Below the pieces are notes generated by a model. That model was given only the letters and a program-made list of their open reading frames with translations. It was not told where the DNA came from and did no database searches. Both the position numbers and the translations under genes were made by a program. Of a DNA stretch of 64,000 nt, positions 52,721 through 61,348 are shown in pieces. How positions within the stretch are numbered: the first letter of the stretch is position 1; every line of letters starts with the position of its first letter. This DNA comes from Alteromonas pelagimontana (lineage in GTDB: Bacteria; Pseudomonadota; Gammaproteobacteria; Enterobacterales; Alteromonadaceae), in contig NZ_CP052766.1 of the NCBI RefSeq assembly GCF_002499975.2, positions 2,604,001-2,668,000 of the forward strand, read 5' to 3'.

Positions 52721-53608
52721 ATGAAAAATCTAATAATTGCTGTAATTGTTGTGCTTGCATTATTGGCTACAGGATCGCTGTTTGTTGTTCGGGAAGGCGA
52801 GCGAGCAATCGTCATTCAGTTCGGTAAAGTACAGCGAGACGATGAATCAGGTGAGACACGGGTTTTTGATCCAGGTTTGCATTTTAAATTACCATTCATT
52901 GATTCGGTTAAACATTTTGATGCCCGCATCCAAACTTTAGATGATGCGCCTGACAGATTCGTTACCACCGAGAAGAAAGACCTTATCGTTGATTCCTATG
53001 TAAAATGGAAAATTAATGACTTTGCACGTTATTATCTGTCTACTGGCGGTAATAGACTGCAAGCTGAAGCGCTACTTAAGCAGAAGGTAAACAACGGGCT
53101 AAGGTCTGAATTCGGTAATCGCACAATTAATCAGATTGTTTCTGGCGAACGTTCGGCATTAATGAGCCAAGCTATGGAGCAAGCTTCTACTTCTTCCAGT
53201 GAATTGGGTATAGAAATTGTCGACGTGCGTGTTAAGCAGATAAACTTGCCAACGGAGGTGAGCAACTCTATTTTCCAACGTATGCGTGCAGAACGCGCAG
53301 GTGTGGCGAGAGAGCATCGCTCAGAAGGTAAGGAACAAGCCGAAGTGCTACGTGCAGACATTGATGCAAAAGTTACCGTAATGCTTGCCGATGCTGAACG
53401 CAACGCACGTCAGGTACGTGGTGAAGGTGATGCAATTGCTGCCGAGATATATGCTGACACTTATTCTAAGAGTCCAGATTTCTTTAGTTTCCTTCGCAGT
53501 ATGGATGCCTACAGAGCTAGCTTTAACAATAAGCAAGATGTGCTTGTGGTGTCTCCGGAAACAGAGTTCTTCCGCTTTATGAATGGACAGAACGGCAAAG
53601 GCAATTAG
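52721..53608 (+). CDS. hflC: FtsH protease modulator HflC
   Basis: A 295-residue SPFH-family protein with an N-terminal membrane anchor (LIIAVIVVLALLATGSLFVV) and a band-7 domain (VRVKQINLPTEVSNSIFQRMRAERAGVAREHRSEGKEQAEV). AGGAGG precedes the ATG by 6 bp. Partner of HflK; last gene of the superoperon, followed by a strong terminator. Confidence 0.95.
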   Translation: MKNLIIAVIVVLALLATGSLFVVREGERAIVIQFGKVQRDDESGETRVFDPGLHFKLPFIDSVKHFDARIQTLDDAPDRFVTTEKKDLIVDSYVKWKINDFARYYLSTGGNRLQAEALLKQKVNNGLRSEFGNRTINQIVSGERSALMSQAMEQASTSSSELGIEIVDVRVKQINLPTEVSNSIFQRMRAERAGVAREHRSEGKEQAEVLRADIDAKVTVMLADAERNARQVRGEGDAIAAEIYADTYSKSPDFFSFLRSMDAYRASFNNKQDVLVVSPETEFFRFMNGQNGKGN

Positions 53609-53685
53609 TCGTGTAGCCACTTTCGTATTAATACGAAGAGATAAGCAACGCCGGCGCTGTAGTTAATTGCGGTCGCGCAAAGCAC

Positions 53686-53720
53686 AAAAATCCGATGTTC
53701 ATACGAGCATCGGATTTTTT
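53686..53720 (+). terminator. Intrinsic terminator after hflC
   Basis: AAAAATCCGATG and CATCGGATTTTTT form a 12-bp stem with a 10-nt loop, followed by T. It ends the nnr to hflC transcription unit. Confidence 0.9.
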
Positions 53721-54413
53721 ATGTACAGAACGTTATTAGTTTACGTGGGGCGAGTTCGAAGCTGCGCCATTAGGACGTCATTGAATCTCTGATAACAACT
53801 AATCCGCATTAATTAAGAGGATTTCTCTATCTCTGAGCTGATCACACATTTGTTTGGATTTACATACGGCCTTCAGCACTCGTTCGTTAATCTATTTTCG
53901 CTGCGGATTAGTATTCCTGCTGTCAGGTACAGATAACTTCCTGAAAGCAGAAATGCGATAAAGAGCGCTGTAGTATTGTGGCAGATGACTGAGAATAAGT
54001 AACTGATATTAAACGATTTACATTACTCATTTCCGCTTACTCATCTCGGCCCTTAGCGCCGAATTTGTCTTCATCTACAATGTAACTGCTGGCGCAAAAT
54101 CGCTTAGGTGTAAAAAGTGAATGTTTTATAAAACTGCTTATTTATTTCGAATTGCAAAGCCTTATTGGACAAGGCATTTAAGTAAAGCTCTATTGAGAAA
54201 CAGATAAATTCCACCCATGGCAGCCATTTACTTAGATTATCTAGAGTTAATGGGCGATCCTGCTCCATAAGGTGCCAACAGGACAAATTTTCAGGTAAAC
54301 TGCGCTGGCACTAACGAATATACAGAAAACTTTCTGCAACGAGAAAAAAATGAATCTTCGTCATCAGAGCGAAGCCGTGGCAAGAAAGTCATAAAACGAC
54401 AGAGGAACAAAAC
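53721..54413. other. Intergenic region between hflC terminator and AbgT gene
   Basis: About 690 bp. It holds intergenic repeat copy 5 (53798-53912). The remainder (53913-54413) is AT-rich with no gene that I can support; a 60-codon minus-strand frame at 54104-54286 has no ribosome-binding site or recognisable product. The promoter for the AbgT gene should be near its end. Confidence 0.6.
53798..53912 (+). repeat. Intergenic repeat copy 5 (115 bp, inverted ends)
   Basis: It begins ACTAATCCGCA and ends TGCGGATTAGT, an exact 11-bp inverted repeat. Inside, AGCTGATCAC is the reverse of the GTGATCAGCT core in copy 2. It lies downstream of hflC and its terminator. Confidence 0.65.
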
Positions 54414-56006
54414 GTGTCTCACAACAATCAGGATTCTGCTTCACAAAGCGGAAACGGTGGCTTATTCTCGCGATTTCTGGCCACCGTAGAATGGCTGGGT
54501 AACTTATTGCCTCACCCCGTCACCTTATTCGCATTGCTTTCGCTTTTTATCGTGTTGCTAAGCGGTGTGCTCGGCTACTTCGACGTGGCAGTAGCGGATC
54601 CAAGACCGGAAGGCGCTAAAGGGCGCGCGGCAGATGGATGGATTGAGGTAATCTCACTGATGAGTGCGGAGGGTCTGCAACGCATCGTTACCGGTCTGGT
54701 CACCAACTTTACAGGATTTGCCCCTTTAGGCACGGTATTGGTTGCTCTACTCGGTGTGTCTGTTGCGGAACATTCAGGGTTGCTTTCCACCGCAATGCGA
54801 GCGCTGGTAATGAACGCATCTAAAAGATCTGTGACGTTTACCATCGTTTTTGCGGGAATTATTTCGAATACCGCTTCTGAACTAGGCTATGTGGTATTGA
54901 TTCCTTTAGCAGCAATGATATTTCATTCTCTGGGTCGTCATCCGTTAGCGGGTCTTGCTGCAGCATTCGCTGGCGTATCCGCCGGCTATAGCGCCAATCT
55001 CCTGCTAGGGACTGTGGACCCTTTGCTCTCAGGCATTACTGAAGCCGCTGCTCACATGGTTGATCCGGAGTACTCGGTAGGACCAGAGGTAAACTGGTAT
55101 TTCATGTTCATCAGCACATTTGTTATTGCCATTATGGGCGCTATGGTGACTGAAAAAGTCGTTGAGCCCAGACTCGGCAAATACGATGAATCAGGTGCAT
55201 CAACCACATTGGAAAAGCAATCAATGCAACCGCCTTCAGCAAATGAAAAGCGAGCGCTGCTTTGGGCTGGCGTTGCTTTCGCTGCGGTGTGCGCGTTATT
55301 GGCGTTAACCGTCGTGCCTGAAAACGGTATATTACGTAATCCAGAAACAGGAGAAGTGGCGGGTTCGCCTTTCTTAAAAGGGATTGTCGCGTTTATATTT
55401 ATCACATTTGCTGTGCCCGGGTTTGTGTATGGGAAATTAGCCGGCACCATGAAAAATGACCGTGACGTCATTGACGCAATGTCTAAAAGTATGGGAGCGA
55501 TGGGGTTGTATATCACCCTGGTGTTCTTCGCTGCTCAGTTCGTGGCGTTTTTTAATTGGACAAATTTGGGTACCGTACTTGCTGTAAAAGGTGCCACTCT
55601 GCTGAAAGCGATGGGACTAGACGGCCCTGAAGTGTTCATTATCTTTATTTTAATGTGCGGCATAGTCAATCTTTCATTAGGAAGTGCGTCAGCGCAGTGG
55701 GCGGTAACAGCGCCAATTTTCGTGCCTATGTTGATGCTTATCGGATTTGCCCCGGAAGTGATTCAGGCTGCATACAGAATCGGCGATTCTGTCACCAATG
55801 TAATTTCTCCTATGATGAGCTATTTCGGTTTGATTCTGGCGATGGCAGCTCGTTATCAGAAGAACATTGGAATGGGGACGTTAATCGCGACCATGCTACC
55901 TTACTCCTTAGTGTTTATGGTGGGATGGACAGTCCTTTTTTATGTATGGGTGTTCTTCTTTGGTATGCCAGTGGGTCCCGGAGCTGCAACTTACTACCAG
56001 CCCTAA
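54414..56006 (+). CDS. AbgT family transporter
   Basis: A 530-residue inner-membrane protein with about 11-13 hydrophobic segments. The start is a GTG with GAGG upstream. The N-terminal VEWLGNLLPHPVTLFALLSLFIVLLSG and the central NTASELGYVVLIPLAAMIFHSLGRHPLAGLAAAFAGVSAGYSANLL are hallmarks of the AbgT family, whose members carry p-aminobenzoyl-glutamate or export sulfonamides. It is a single-gene unit; whether it imports or exports here is unclear. Confidence 0.9.
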   Translation: MSHNNQDSASQSGNGGLFSRFLATVEWLGNLLPHPVTLFALLSLFIVLLSGVLGYFDVAVADPRPEGAKGRAADGWIEVISLMSAEGLQRIVTGLVTNFTGFAPLGTVLVALLGVSVAEHSGLLSTAMRALVMNASKRSVTFTIVFAGIISNTASELGYVVLIPLAAMIFHSLGRHPLAGLAAAFAGVSAGYSANLLLGTVDPLLSGITEAAAHMVDPEYSVGPEVNWYFMFISTFVIAIMGAMVTEKVVEPRLGKYDESGASTTLEKQSMQPPSANEKRALLWAGVAFAAVCALLALTVVPENGILRNPETGEVAGSPFLKGIVAFIFITFAVPGFVYGKLAGTMKNDRDVIDAMSKSMGAMGLYITLVFFAAQFVAFFNWTNLGTVLAVKGATLLKAMGLDGPEVFIIFILMCGIVNLSLGSASAQWAVTAPIFVPMLMLIGFAPEVIQAAYRIGDSVTNVISPMMSYFGLILAMAARYQKNIGMGTLIATMLPYSLVFMVGWTVLFYVWVFFFGMPVGPGAATYYQP

Positions 56007-56185
56007 TACCAGTACAGCGGTGCATGCGCACCGTCTCCGCACCAGCGTGACTTTCCAATTCAATTTTTCAATTGAGGTAATCTTGATTAAGTAAGCGATT
56101 CCACTGCACTAGCCAGTGCATTGGTTCATGAGCTTGCTATAATCCCAGCAACAAAAACAAATAATTAGCGAAAGGTTGGGTTAAT

Positions 56186-57265
56186 ATGAAGTACAAAAGC
56201 AACGCCGGATTTTCACACTCACAGTCGGATAAACTGGGTGTGCTGATTACCAACCTGGGCACGCCGGAAAGCCCCACCTCAGGGGCGCTGAGGCCATATC
56301 TAAAACAGTTTCTTTCAGACCCTCGCGTGGTCGAAGTTCCTAAATTTATCTGGTGGGGAATATTGAATCTGGTGATCCTTAATATTCGTCCTAAGCGATC
56401 AGCTAAAGCTTATGCGTCAGTCTGGACCGACGACGGTTCTCCTCTCATGCACATCACCAAAGCGCAATGTCAGGCCCTGGCTGCGCGTTGTGCCCAAACT
56501 TACGGTGATGATGTGGTGGTTGATTTTGCGATGCGTTACGGAAATCCGGCGGTGGATGATGTTATAGAACGCATGCTGGCAAAAGGTGTGAGAAAGCTTA
56601 TTGTGCTGCCATTGTATCCTCAGTATTGCGCTTCAACCACGGCCTCCACATTCGATGCTGTGGCAGCCGACTTCACCAAACGACGCTGGATTCCCGAATT
56701 ACGCTTTGTTACCCATTATCATGATGATCCCGGGTATATCCAAGCGCTGGCTAACAAAGTACGTGCACATTGGGATGAACGCGGCAAAGCTGACATGTTA
56801 GTAATGTCGTACCATGGCATTCCCAAACGATATCTGCTCAACGGGGACCCTTACCATTGCGAATGTCATAAAACCTCGCGCTTGTTAGCCGAGGCACTTG
56901 GTTTGCAGGAAACTCAATACATGACAACTTTCCAGTCACGGTTTGGTCGCGAAGAGTGGTTACAGCCTTACACCGATTTTACGATGAAAGCACTTCCCGG
57001 TAAGGGAGTGAAATCAGTGCAGGTGGTGTGTCCGGGGTTTTCTGCAGATTGTCTGGAAACCATTGAAGAAATTGGCGAGGAAAACAGAGAATATTTTATG
57101 GCGGCAGGCGGGGAGCGCTACGAGTATATTGAAGCGTTAAACAGCGATCCTGAGCATATTGAAGTAATGTTTAATTTAGTTGAGCAAAATCTTAGTGGCT
57201 GGCGTATAGAAAAGAATATGATAACGCGCCAGAGACTGGCGCAAGCACTGGGAGCCACTGAGTGA
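56186..57265 (+). CDS. hemH: Ferrochelatase
   Basis: A 359-residue enzyme that inserts Fe2+ into protoporphyrin IX. The conserved GVLITNLGTPESPT, the catalytic His in MSYHGIPKRYL and the acidic region CPGFSADCLETIEEIGEENREYF are present. Its last codon overlaps the GTG start of the next gene (GTGA). Confidence 0.95.
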   Translation: MKYKSNAGFSHSQSDKLGVLITNLGTPESPTSGALRPYLKQFLSDPRVVEVPKFIWWGILNLVILNIRPKRSAKAYASVWTDDGSPLMHITKAQCQALAARCAQTYGDDVVVDFAMRYGNPAVDDVIERMLAKGVRKLIVLPLYPQYCASTTASTFDAVAADFTKRRWIPELRFVTHYHDDPGYIQALANKVRAHWDERGKADMLVMSYHGIPKRYLLNGDPYHCECHKTSRLLAEALGLQETQYMTTFQSRFGREEWLQPYTDFTMKALPGKGVKSVQVVCPGFSADCLETIEEIGEENREYFMAAGGERYEYIEALNSDPEHIEVMFNLVEQNLSGWRIEKNMITRQRLAQALGATE

Positions 57266-57690
57266 CATCAACCTCGTCTCAAGCCAATGCGCCTAAGGAG
57301 CTGCTACAGGCGCAGCGTTGGGCGAACACATTAGATTCTGCATTCAAACTACCCTTCATTCCCTTTCGTGTAGGTATGGATTCTATCGTTGGTCTCGTTC
57401 CCGGTTTAGGCGATGCGGTTATGTTACTTGCGTCACTTCGAATTGTCTGGCTAGGTAAGAAGATGGGTATGCCGAAGGCGCTGGTGACCAGCATGGTGCG
57501 AAAGTCCATGATTGACTTCGGCATTGGCTTTGTTCCTTTTGTGGGGGACATTGCCGACTTTTTCTATAAAGCTAATCGCGCAAATGTGCGGACGATGGAA
57601 AAATGGTGGGTAGCCCAGAATAAAAATTCTGTGGATAGCGCTACTCAGGGAAAGCTCAAAGCCTGGGAAGCGGGATTGTCTGACGCCTAA
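57262..57690 (+). CDS. DUF4112 family membrane protein
   Basis: A 142-residue protein whose GTG start overlaps the hemH stop by 4 bp. It has FRVGMDSIVGLVPGLGDAVMLLASLRIVW and FGIGFVPFVGDIADFFYKANRANVRTMEKW, the DUF4112 pattern of two Gly-rich hydrophobic hairpins. Function is unknown; the coupling with hemH may only be positional. Confidence 0.8.
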   Translation: MTSTSSQANAPKELLQAQRWANTLDSAFKLPFIPFRVGMDSIVGLVPGLGDAVMLLASLRIVWLGKKMGMPKALVTSMVRKSMIDFGIGFVPFVGDIADFFYKANRANVRTMEKWWVAQNKNSVDSATQGKLKAWEAGLSDA

Positions 57691-57864
57691 ACAGGCCGAT
57701 TTCTTTCGCTGTTCTTTGCCATTTACTCTTAGCCCATCTACCCTTCTTTTTCAACTAATCGTTTTACTGCGTTTTCCCGTAGCCTATTACAACAATTTTC
57801 AGGTGTTAAGCTGGGCCACGTTTTTCCCGACGCTATGCACCCCAACAAAGGAGCAGCACTCAGG

Positions 57865-59505
57865 ATGAAAGCCTCTGATCTGTTTGTAAAAGCGCTGGAA
57901 GCTGAGGGTGTCGAATATATCTTTGGTATTCCGGGTGAAGAAAATTTAGATTTATTGGAATCCTTACGCTCGTCCTCTATCAAGCTTATTCTGACCCGGC
58001 ACGAACAGGGCGCAGGTTTTATGGCCGCTACTTATGGTCGGCTTACGGGAAAAGTGGGTGTGTGTTTATCGACCTTGGGTCCCGGTGCCACTAATCTTGT
58101 CACTCCTGCGGCATACGCACAGCTTGGGGCTATGCCGATGATGATGATCACAGGCCAAAAGCCCATTAAAACCAGCAAGCAAGGCCGCTTTCAGGTTATT
58201 GATGTAGTCGATATGATGCGGCCAATCACCAAATACACAACGCAGGTGGTGAGCGGCGACCGCATTCCTTCAATTGTGCGCGAAGCCTTTCGCATTGCCC
58301 ATGAAGAACGTCCTGGCGCAGTGCATATTGAGCTTCCTGAAGATATTGCCGACGAAGAAACGACGATGCCCTTGCTCAAGCCCAGCTTATCGCGCCGCCC
58401 TATAGCCGAATATAAGGCCATTAACGCGGCCGTGGATATGATTGAAAAGGCCACCTCTCCCATATTACTGATTGGTGCTGGCGCAAATCGCAAATTAACG
58501 GCGAAAATGCTGCGGGAGTTTGTGGATGAAACACGTATACCGTTTATTACTACGCAAATGGGCAAAGGCGTGCTTAATGAAAGCGACCCACTGTTTGCGG
58601 GAAATACCGCGCTGTCAGATGGTGATTTCGTCCACCGCGCAATAGCTCGAGCAGATCTTATCATTAACGTCGGGCACGACGTGGTAGAAAAGCCGCCGTT
58701 TTTCATGCATCACGATGGCAAAAAAGTGATTCATATTAACTTTGAACCCGCAGCGGTGGATCCGGTCTATTTTCCCCAGTTAGAAGTGGTAGGCGATATT
58801 GCCAATAGTATCTGGCAGATAAAAGAAGGCGTTGACCCACAATCCGGTTGGAAACTCGATTTTTATAAAGACGTACATGAAGCTTACGTATCTCATCGCG
58901 ATGAAGCTGAAAATGACGATCGCTTTCCCATACTGCCCGAACGTTTTGTAAAAGATGTACGTAAAGTTATGCCAGAAGACGGCATTGTTACTTTAGATAA
59001 CGGCGTGTACAAGATTTGGTTCGCACGTAATTATCCCGCTTATGCGCCCAACACCATTTTGTTGGACAATGCGCTGGCGACAATGGGGGCTGGGTTGCCG
59101 TCGGCGATGGCGGCAAAGCTGGTACATCCTGATAAGCCTGTTCTGAGTGTGTGTGGGGACGGCGGGTTCATGATGAACAGCCAGGAACTGGAAACTGCTG
59201 TCCGGCTAAAGCTGGATATAGTAGTGGTGATATTACGGGACGACGCTTACGGCATGATTAAATGGAAGCAGGCGCACATGCAAATGGACGACTTTGGGTT
59301 GGATTATGGTAATCCCGATTTTGTGAAATATGCCGAAAGCTACGGTGCAAAAGGATGGCGAATTGATCAAACCAATGGATTAATTCCTTGTTTGGAAAAT
59401 TGTCTGCAGACACCGGGAGTCCATGTTATTGACTGTCCGGTTGATTACAGCATGAACGACGAAACGTTGAATCGGACCATACGCGAATTAAGCAATAGAC
59501 TCTAA
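57865..59505 (+). CDS. Thiamine-diphosphate enzyme, acetolactate synthase large-subunit-like
   Basis: A 546-residue enzyme from the ATG at 57865 (AAGGAG about 12 bp upstream; an ATG ten codons earlier is also possible). The catalytic Glu47 lies in TRHEQGAGFMA and the thiamine-diphosphate motif starts at CGDGGFMMNS (GDG at 431-433). The usual Asn ligand position reads RDDAYG. It resembles acetolactate synthases but has no small-subunit gene; an aldehyde dehydrogenase follows 9 bp later. Acetolactate synthesis for valine or acetoin, or another 2-oxoacid decarboxylation-ligation, are all possible. Confidence 0.85.
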   Translation: MKASDLFVKALEAEGVEYIFGIPGEENLDLLESLRSSSIKLILTRHEQGAGFMAATYGRLTGKVGVCLSTLGPGATNLVTPAAYAQLGAMPMMMITGQKPIKTSKQGRFQVIDVVDMMRPITKYTTQVVSGDRIPSIVREAFRIAHEERPGAVHIELPEDIADEETTMPLLKPSLSRRPIAEYKAINAAVDMIEKATSPILLIGAGANRKLTAKMLREFVDETRIPFITTQMGKGVLNESDPLFAGNTALSDGDFVHRAIARADLIINVGHDVVEKPPFFMHHDGKKVIHINFEPAAVDPVYFPQLEVVGDIANSIWQIKEGVDPQSGWKLDFYKDVHEAYVSHRDEAENDDRFPILPERFVKDVRKVMPEDGIVTLDNGVYKIWFARNYPAYAPNTILLDNALATMGAGLPSAMAAKLVHPDKPVLSVCGDGGFMMNSQELETAVRLKLDIVVVILRDDAYGMIKWKQAHMQMDDFGLDYGNPDFVKYAESYGAKGWRIDQTNGLIPCLENCLQTPGVHVIDCPVDYSMNDETLNRTIRELSNRL

Positions 59506-59514
59506 GGAGCTCCT

Positions 59515-60942
59515 ATGTTGAAGGAAAGTTATCCCTATTATCTGGCGAATGAACCTGTTTTCGCCAATCAGGATCTGGAAGTTACCAATAAATATTCTGG
59601 CGAGGTCGCGACGAGAGTAGCCAAAGCCGACGCCGCTACCATCGATAAAGCGATAGCCGCTGCTGAAAATGCGCAAAAAGCAATGACCGCGATGGCGCCA
59701 TATCAGCGTAAAGCGGTGCTGGATCATTGCGTAAAACGCTTTACTGAACGTGCTGACGAGCTGGCAAAAGCATTATGCATAGAAGCAGGTAAACCGATAA
59801 AAGATGCGAAAGGCGAAGTAGGGCGGTTAATTGATACCTTTCGAATTGCCTCCGAAGAAAGCGTAAGAATTAATGGTGAGGTCATTAACCTGAGAATATC
59901 TGAGCGAACAGACGGCTATCAGGGAATGACCAAGAAGGTTCCCATCGGCCCTTGCTCGTTCATTTCTCCGTTTAACTTTCCATTAAACTTGGCCGCGCAC
60001 AAGGTCGCTCCTGCTATAGCCGCAGGCTGTACTTTTGTGCTTAAACCGGCTTCCCGCACGCCCATTGGGGCGCTCATTATTGGTGAAGTACTGGCGGAAA
60101 CCGATTTGCCAAAAGGCGCATTTTCCATTCTTCCCTGTAGCCGCGATGGCGCAGATTTGTTTACTACCGATGAGCGGTTAAAGCTATTAAGTTTTACCGG
60201 ATCGCCGGATGTAGGTTGGGCGTTAAAAGCAAAAGCCGGTAAAAAGCCAGTGGTACTTGAGCTAGGCGGTAACGCAGCCTGTATTGTAGATGAAGACGCC
60301 GATCTTAAAGATGCTATCGACCGCATCATCGTGGGTGCCTATTATCAGTCCGGACAAAGCTGCATCAGCGTGCAGCGTTTACTGGTTCACAAAAATATTT
60401 ATGATGATTTCAAGCAGCAATATGTCAAACGGGTTGCTGAACTGGTATCTGGCGATCCACTGAAGGAAGATACTTTCATCGGGCCCATGATTGCAGAGTC
60501 TGAAGCAGAGAGGCTGGACAACTGGATTCAGGCGGCAGTGAAAGCGGGGGCTAATCTGTTATGCGGAGGAAAACGTAAAGGAGCGATGCTGGAAGCCACA
60601 GTATTGGAAAATGTGCCTGCAGATGCCGATGTGAATGCTGAAGAGGCGTTCGGACCGGTATCGGTATTGTCCTCATTTGACGACTACGATACTGCGCTGG
60701 TAGAAGCGAATAATAGTCGGTACGGCTTACAAGCTGGCGTATTTACGCGGGATCTTTATAAAGCTCAAAAAGCTTGGGATGTACTGGAAGTCGGCGGGGT
60801 CATCATTGGCGATGTACCGAGTTGGCGGGTCGACAATATGCCTTACGGCGGCGTGAAAGATTCCGGCCTAGGTCGTGAAGGGATCCGCTATGCTATCGAA
60901 GATATGACTGAAACACGGCTGTTGGTGATTCGTACGCCATAG
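59515..60942 (+). CDS. NAD(P)-dependent aldehyde dehydrogenase
   Basis: A 475-residue enzyme with cofactor loop FTGSPDVGWALKAKAG, general-base Glu249 (LELGGNA) and catalytic Cys283 (SGQSCISV). AAGGAG lies before the ATG. It follows the acetolactate-synthase-like gene by 9 bp and is clearly in the same operon, so it probably acts on an aldehyde linked to that reaction. The subfamily resembles glyceraldehyde-3-phosphate or lactaldehyde dehydrogenases; the substrate is unknown. Confidence 0.9.
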   Translation: MLKESYPYYLANEPVFANQDLEVTNKYSGEVATRVAKADAATIDKAIAAAENAQKAMTAMAPYQRKAVLDHCVKRFTERADELAKALCIEAGKPIKDAKGEVGRLIDTFRIASEESVRINGEVINLRISERTDGYQGMTKKVPIGPCSFISPFNFPLNLAAHKVAPAIAAGCTFVLKPASRTPIGALIIGEVLAETDLPKGAFSILPCSRDGADLFTTDERLKLLSFTGSPDVGWALKAKAGKKPVVLELGGNAACIVDEDADLKDAIDRIIVGAYYQSGQSCISVQRLLVHKNIYDDFKQQYVKRVAELVSGDPLKEDTFIGPMIAESEAERLDNWIQAAVKAGANLLCGGKRKGAMLEATVLENVPADADVNAEEAFGPVSVLSSFDDYDTALVEANNSRYGLQAGVFTRDLYKAQKAWDVLEVGGVIIGDVPSWRVDNMPYGGVKDSGLGREGIRYAIEDMTETRLLVIRTP

Positions 60943-60951
60943 TAACTAACT

Positions 60952-61308
60952 TTATTTGGCATAAAGTTCAAGGACTGCAAGCGGAATTACATCAAGAGCC
61001 TTTTCGTGCGTCGCAGCCAGATTGACTCTTGGCGCGGCGCCAGCTTCGTAGGCTTGTAGCCAGCGGGCTGCGCACAGGCACCATTTATCTCCGGGTTTGA
61101 GCCCGGCGAAAGACAAGTCCGGCCGCGGCGTTATTAAATCATTTCCCTGATTGATAGAAAAATCCAAAAATGGTTCATCAACAATCGCGCACACACTGTG
61201 GTTGCCGACATCAGAAGCGGGAACATAACAAAAACCTTCCCGTGTAAAACCGGAATTGCCGCAACATAACTGTAGCGGTTTACCGTAGACATTCTTTGCA
61301 TTTGCCAT
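60952..61308 (-). CDS. DUF2237 family protein
   Basis: A 118-residue cytoplasmic protein matching DUF2237: YGKPLQLCCGNSGFTREGFCYVP, then DLSFAGLKPGDKWCLCAARW and HEKALDVIPL. Five conserved Cys residues suggest a metal or redox role; function is unknown. AGGAG lies before the ATG. It is convergent with the aldehyde dehydrogenase gene and downstream of the DNA ligase gene, separated by 40 bp. Confidence 0.85.
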   Translation of the reverse strand: MANAKNVYGKPLQLCCGNSGFTREGFCYVPASDVGNHSVCAIVDEPFLDFSINQGNDLITPRPDLSFAGLKPGDKWCLCAARWLQAYEAGAAPRVNLAATHEKALDVIPLAVLELYAK

Positions 61309-61348
61309 TCTGTGCTCCTGCTAATATTCCTGAAGGGTTTATACTAAC

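Noticed and set aside
54104-54286. 60-codon minus-strand frame in the hflC-AbgT spacer
   Set aside because: No ribosome-binding site, no recognisable domain, AT-rich composition, and it stands alone in a non-coding spacer.
56015-56035. CGGTGC-ATGC-GCACCG hairpin after the AbgT gene
   Set aside because: Short 6-bp stem without a T-run; not enough to call a terminator.
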